Origin: an uncultured bacterium
GTDB taxonomy: Bacteria; Cyanobacteriota; Vampirovibrionia; Gastranaerophilales; Gastranaerophilaceae
NCBI GenBank assembly: GCA_947361225.1
Contig: CANAIK010000011.1
Coordinates: 1-38,245, forward strand
Direction of reading: 5' to 3'
Length of the DNA stretch: 38,245 bases
Shown here: positions 38,147 to 38,245 of the stretch, one piece after another
Position numbering within the stretch: position 1 is the first letter of the stretch
Layout: every line of letters begins with the position of its first letter
The notes under the pieces: generated by a model
The model's database searches: none
What the model saw: the letters and a program-made list of their open reading frames with translations, nothing else
Told to the model about the DNA's origin: nothing
Program-made: the position numbers and the translations under genes

Positions 38147-38245
38147 TTACCACCACTTGTCCCTATCCTTATCATAGTCCTTAATATACTTTTCCTCGTC
38201 TTGTACTTCCCACCCGAGTGTTGGATTAAGGTCAATATCGAAGAA
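38147..38245 (-). CDS. 3' end of a gene cut by the window edge
   Basis: An open frame of 32 codons enters from the right edge and ends at TAA (38147-38149). It reads FFDIDLNPTLGW, then VQDEEKYIKDYDKDRDKWW. The mix of residues and codons looks coding, and the stop lies 52 bases before the start of the next gene on the same strand. Too short to name. Confidence 0.45.
   Translation of the reverse strand, partial: FFDIDLNPTLGWEVQDEEKYIKDYDKDRDKWW

Noticed and set aside
1-38245. tRNA, rRNA, tmRNA or known riboswitch genes
   Set aside because: None recognised on either strand by eye; the only structured RNA signals are the terminators, the pyr leader and the toxin-antitoxin-like units.

Overview
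The window is a compact, AT-rich bacterial chromosome segment of about 38 kb. It uses the standard code with ATG, GTG and TTG starts, clear AGGAG-type ribosome binding sites, and many neighbours that overlap or touch. The gene set points to an anaerobic, diderm (LPS-type) bacterium: LptB, an LptF/LptG-type permease, an RseP-type protease, and a ferredoxin-dependent 2-oxoacid oxidoreductase (KorABCD type). Together with several small orphan proteins, this best fits a non-photosynthetic relative of Cyanobacteria (Vampirovibrionia/Melainabacteria, e.g. gut Gastranaerophilales). That assignment is an inference from gene content and composition, not from a search.

Layout. 1-1800: two orphan genes. 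1872-5426: a housekeeping operon pyrH-frr-cdsA-rnc-rpe. 5419-6582: a minus-strand response regulator with an HD-GYP domain, preceded by what reads as an exact copy of the sigma-28 (FliA) promoter consensus. 6663-7376: an EF-hand protein. 7378-9383: hisS-map. 9444-14173: a secreted HExxH protein, a DUF486 protein, an MFS carrier, an RseP-like protease and an acidic coiled-coil protein. 14273-19979: a minus-strand run toward the cell envelope (AMIN-like protein, ribH, a membrane-anchored orphan, a NAGPA-like protein, LptF/G, LptB, a formyltransferase). 20084-22777: korABCD. 22830-25340: a small accessory island. 25350-26861: TSCPD protein, PgeF, orphan. 27094-36238: the whole de novo UMP pathway in one operon (pyrK-D-E-B-C-F-carA-carB), behind a terminator that looks like an attenuator. 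36252-38245: a protein made only of Clp-N repeats, one orphan, and the tail of a gene cut by the window edge.

The most notable find is in the island. A 322-bp unit occurs twice, identical by eye, with 14 bp between the copies. Each unit carries a near-consensus promoter, a structured leader, a strong Shine-Dalgarno site, a 31-codon very hydrophobic peptide and an intrinsic terminator. On the other strand, a TTGACA-N17-AATAAT promoter starts inside the 3' untranslated region and runs into a perfect hairpin-plus-T-run terminator within the peptide gene. That would give an antisense RNA of about 105 nt. This is the layout of a type I toxin-antitoxin system, here as a tandem pair that I cannot assign to a named family. 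Next to it are a divergent XRE regulator and two tandem HTH paralogues, and the island is bordered by a full and a degenerate copy of a REP-like palindrome.

A second notable signal is regulatory. Besides the sigma-28-like promoter of the HD-GYP gene, two orphan genes about 26.8 kb apart share an upstream box (TTAATAAATGTAACA) and TAAAGTTT at the same spacing, suggesting a common regulon.
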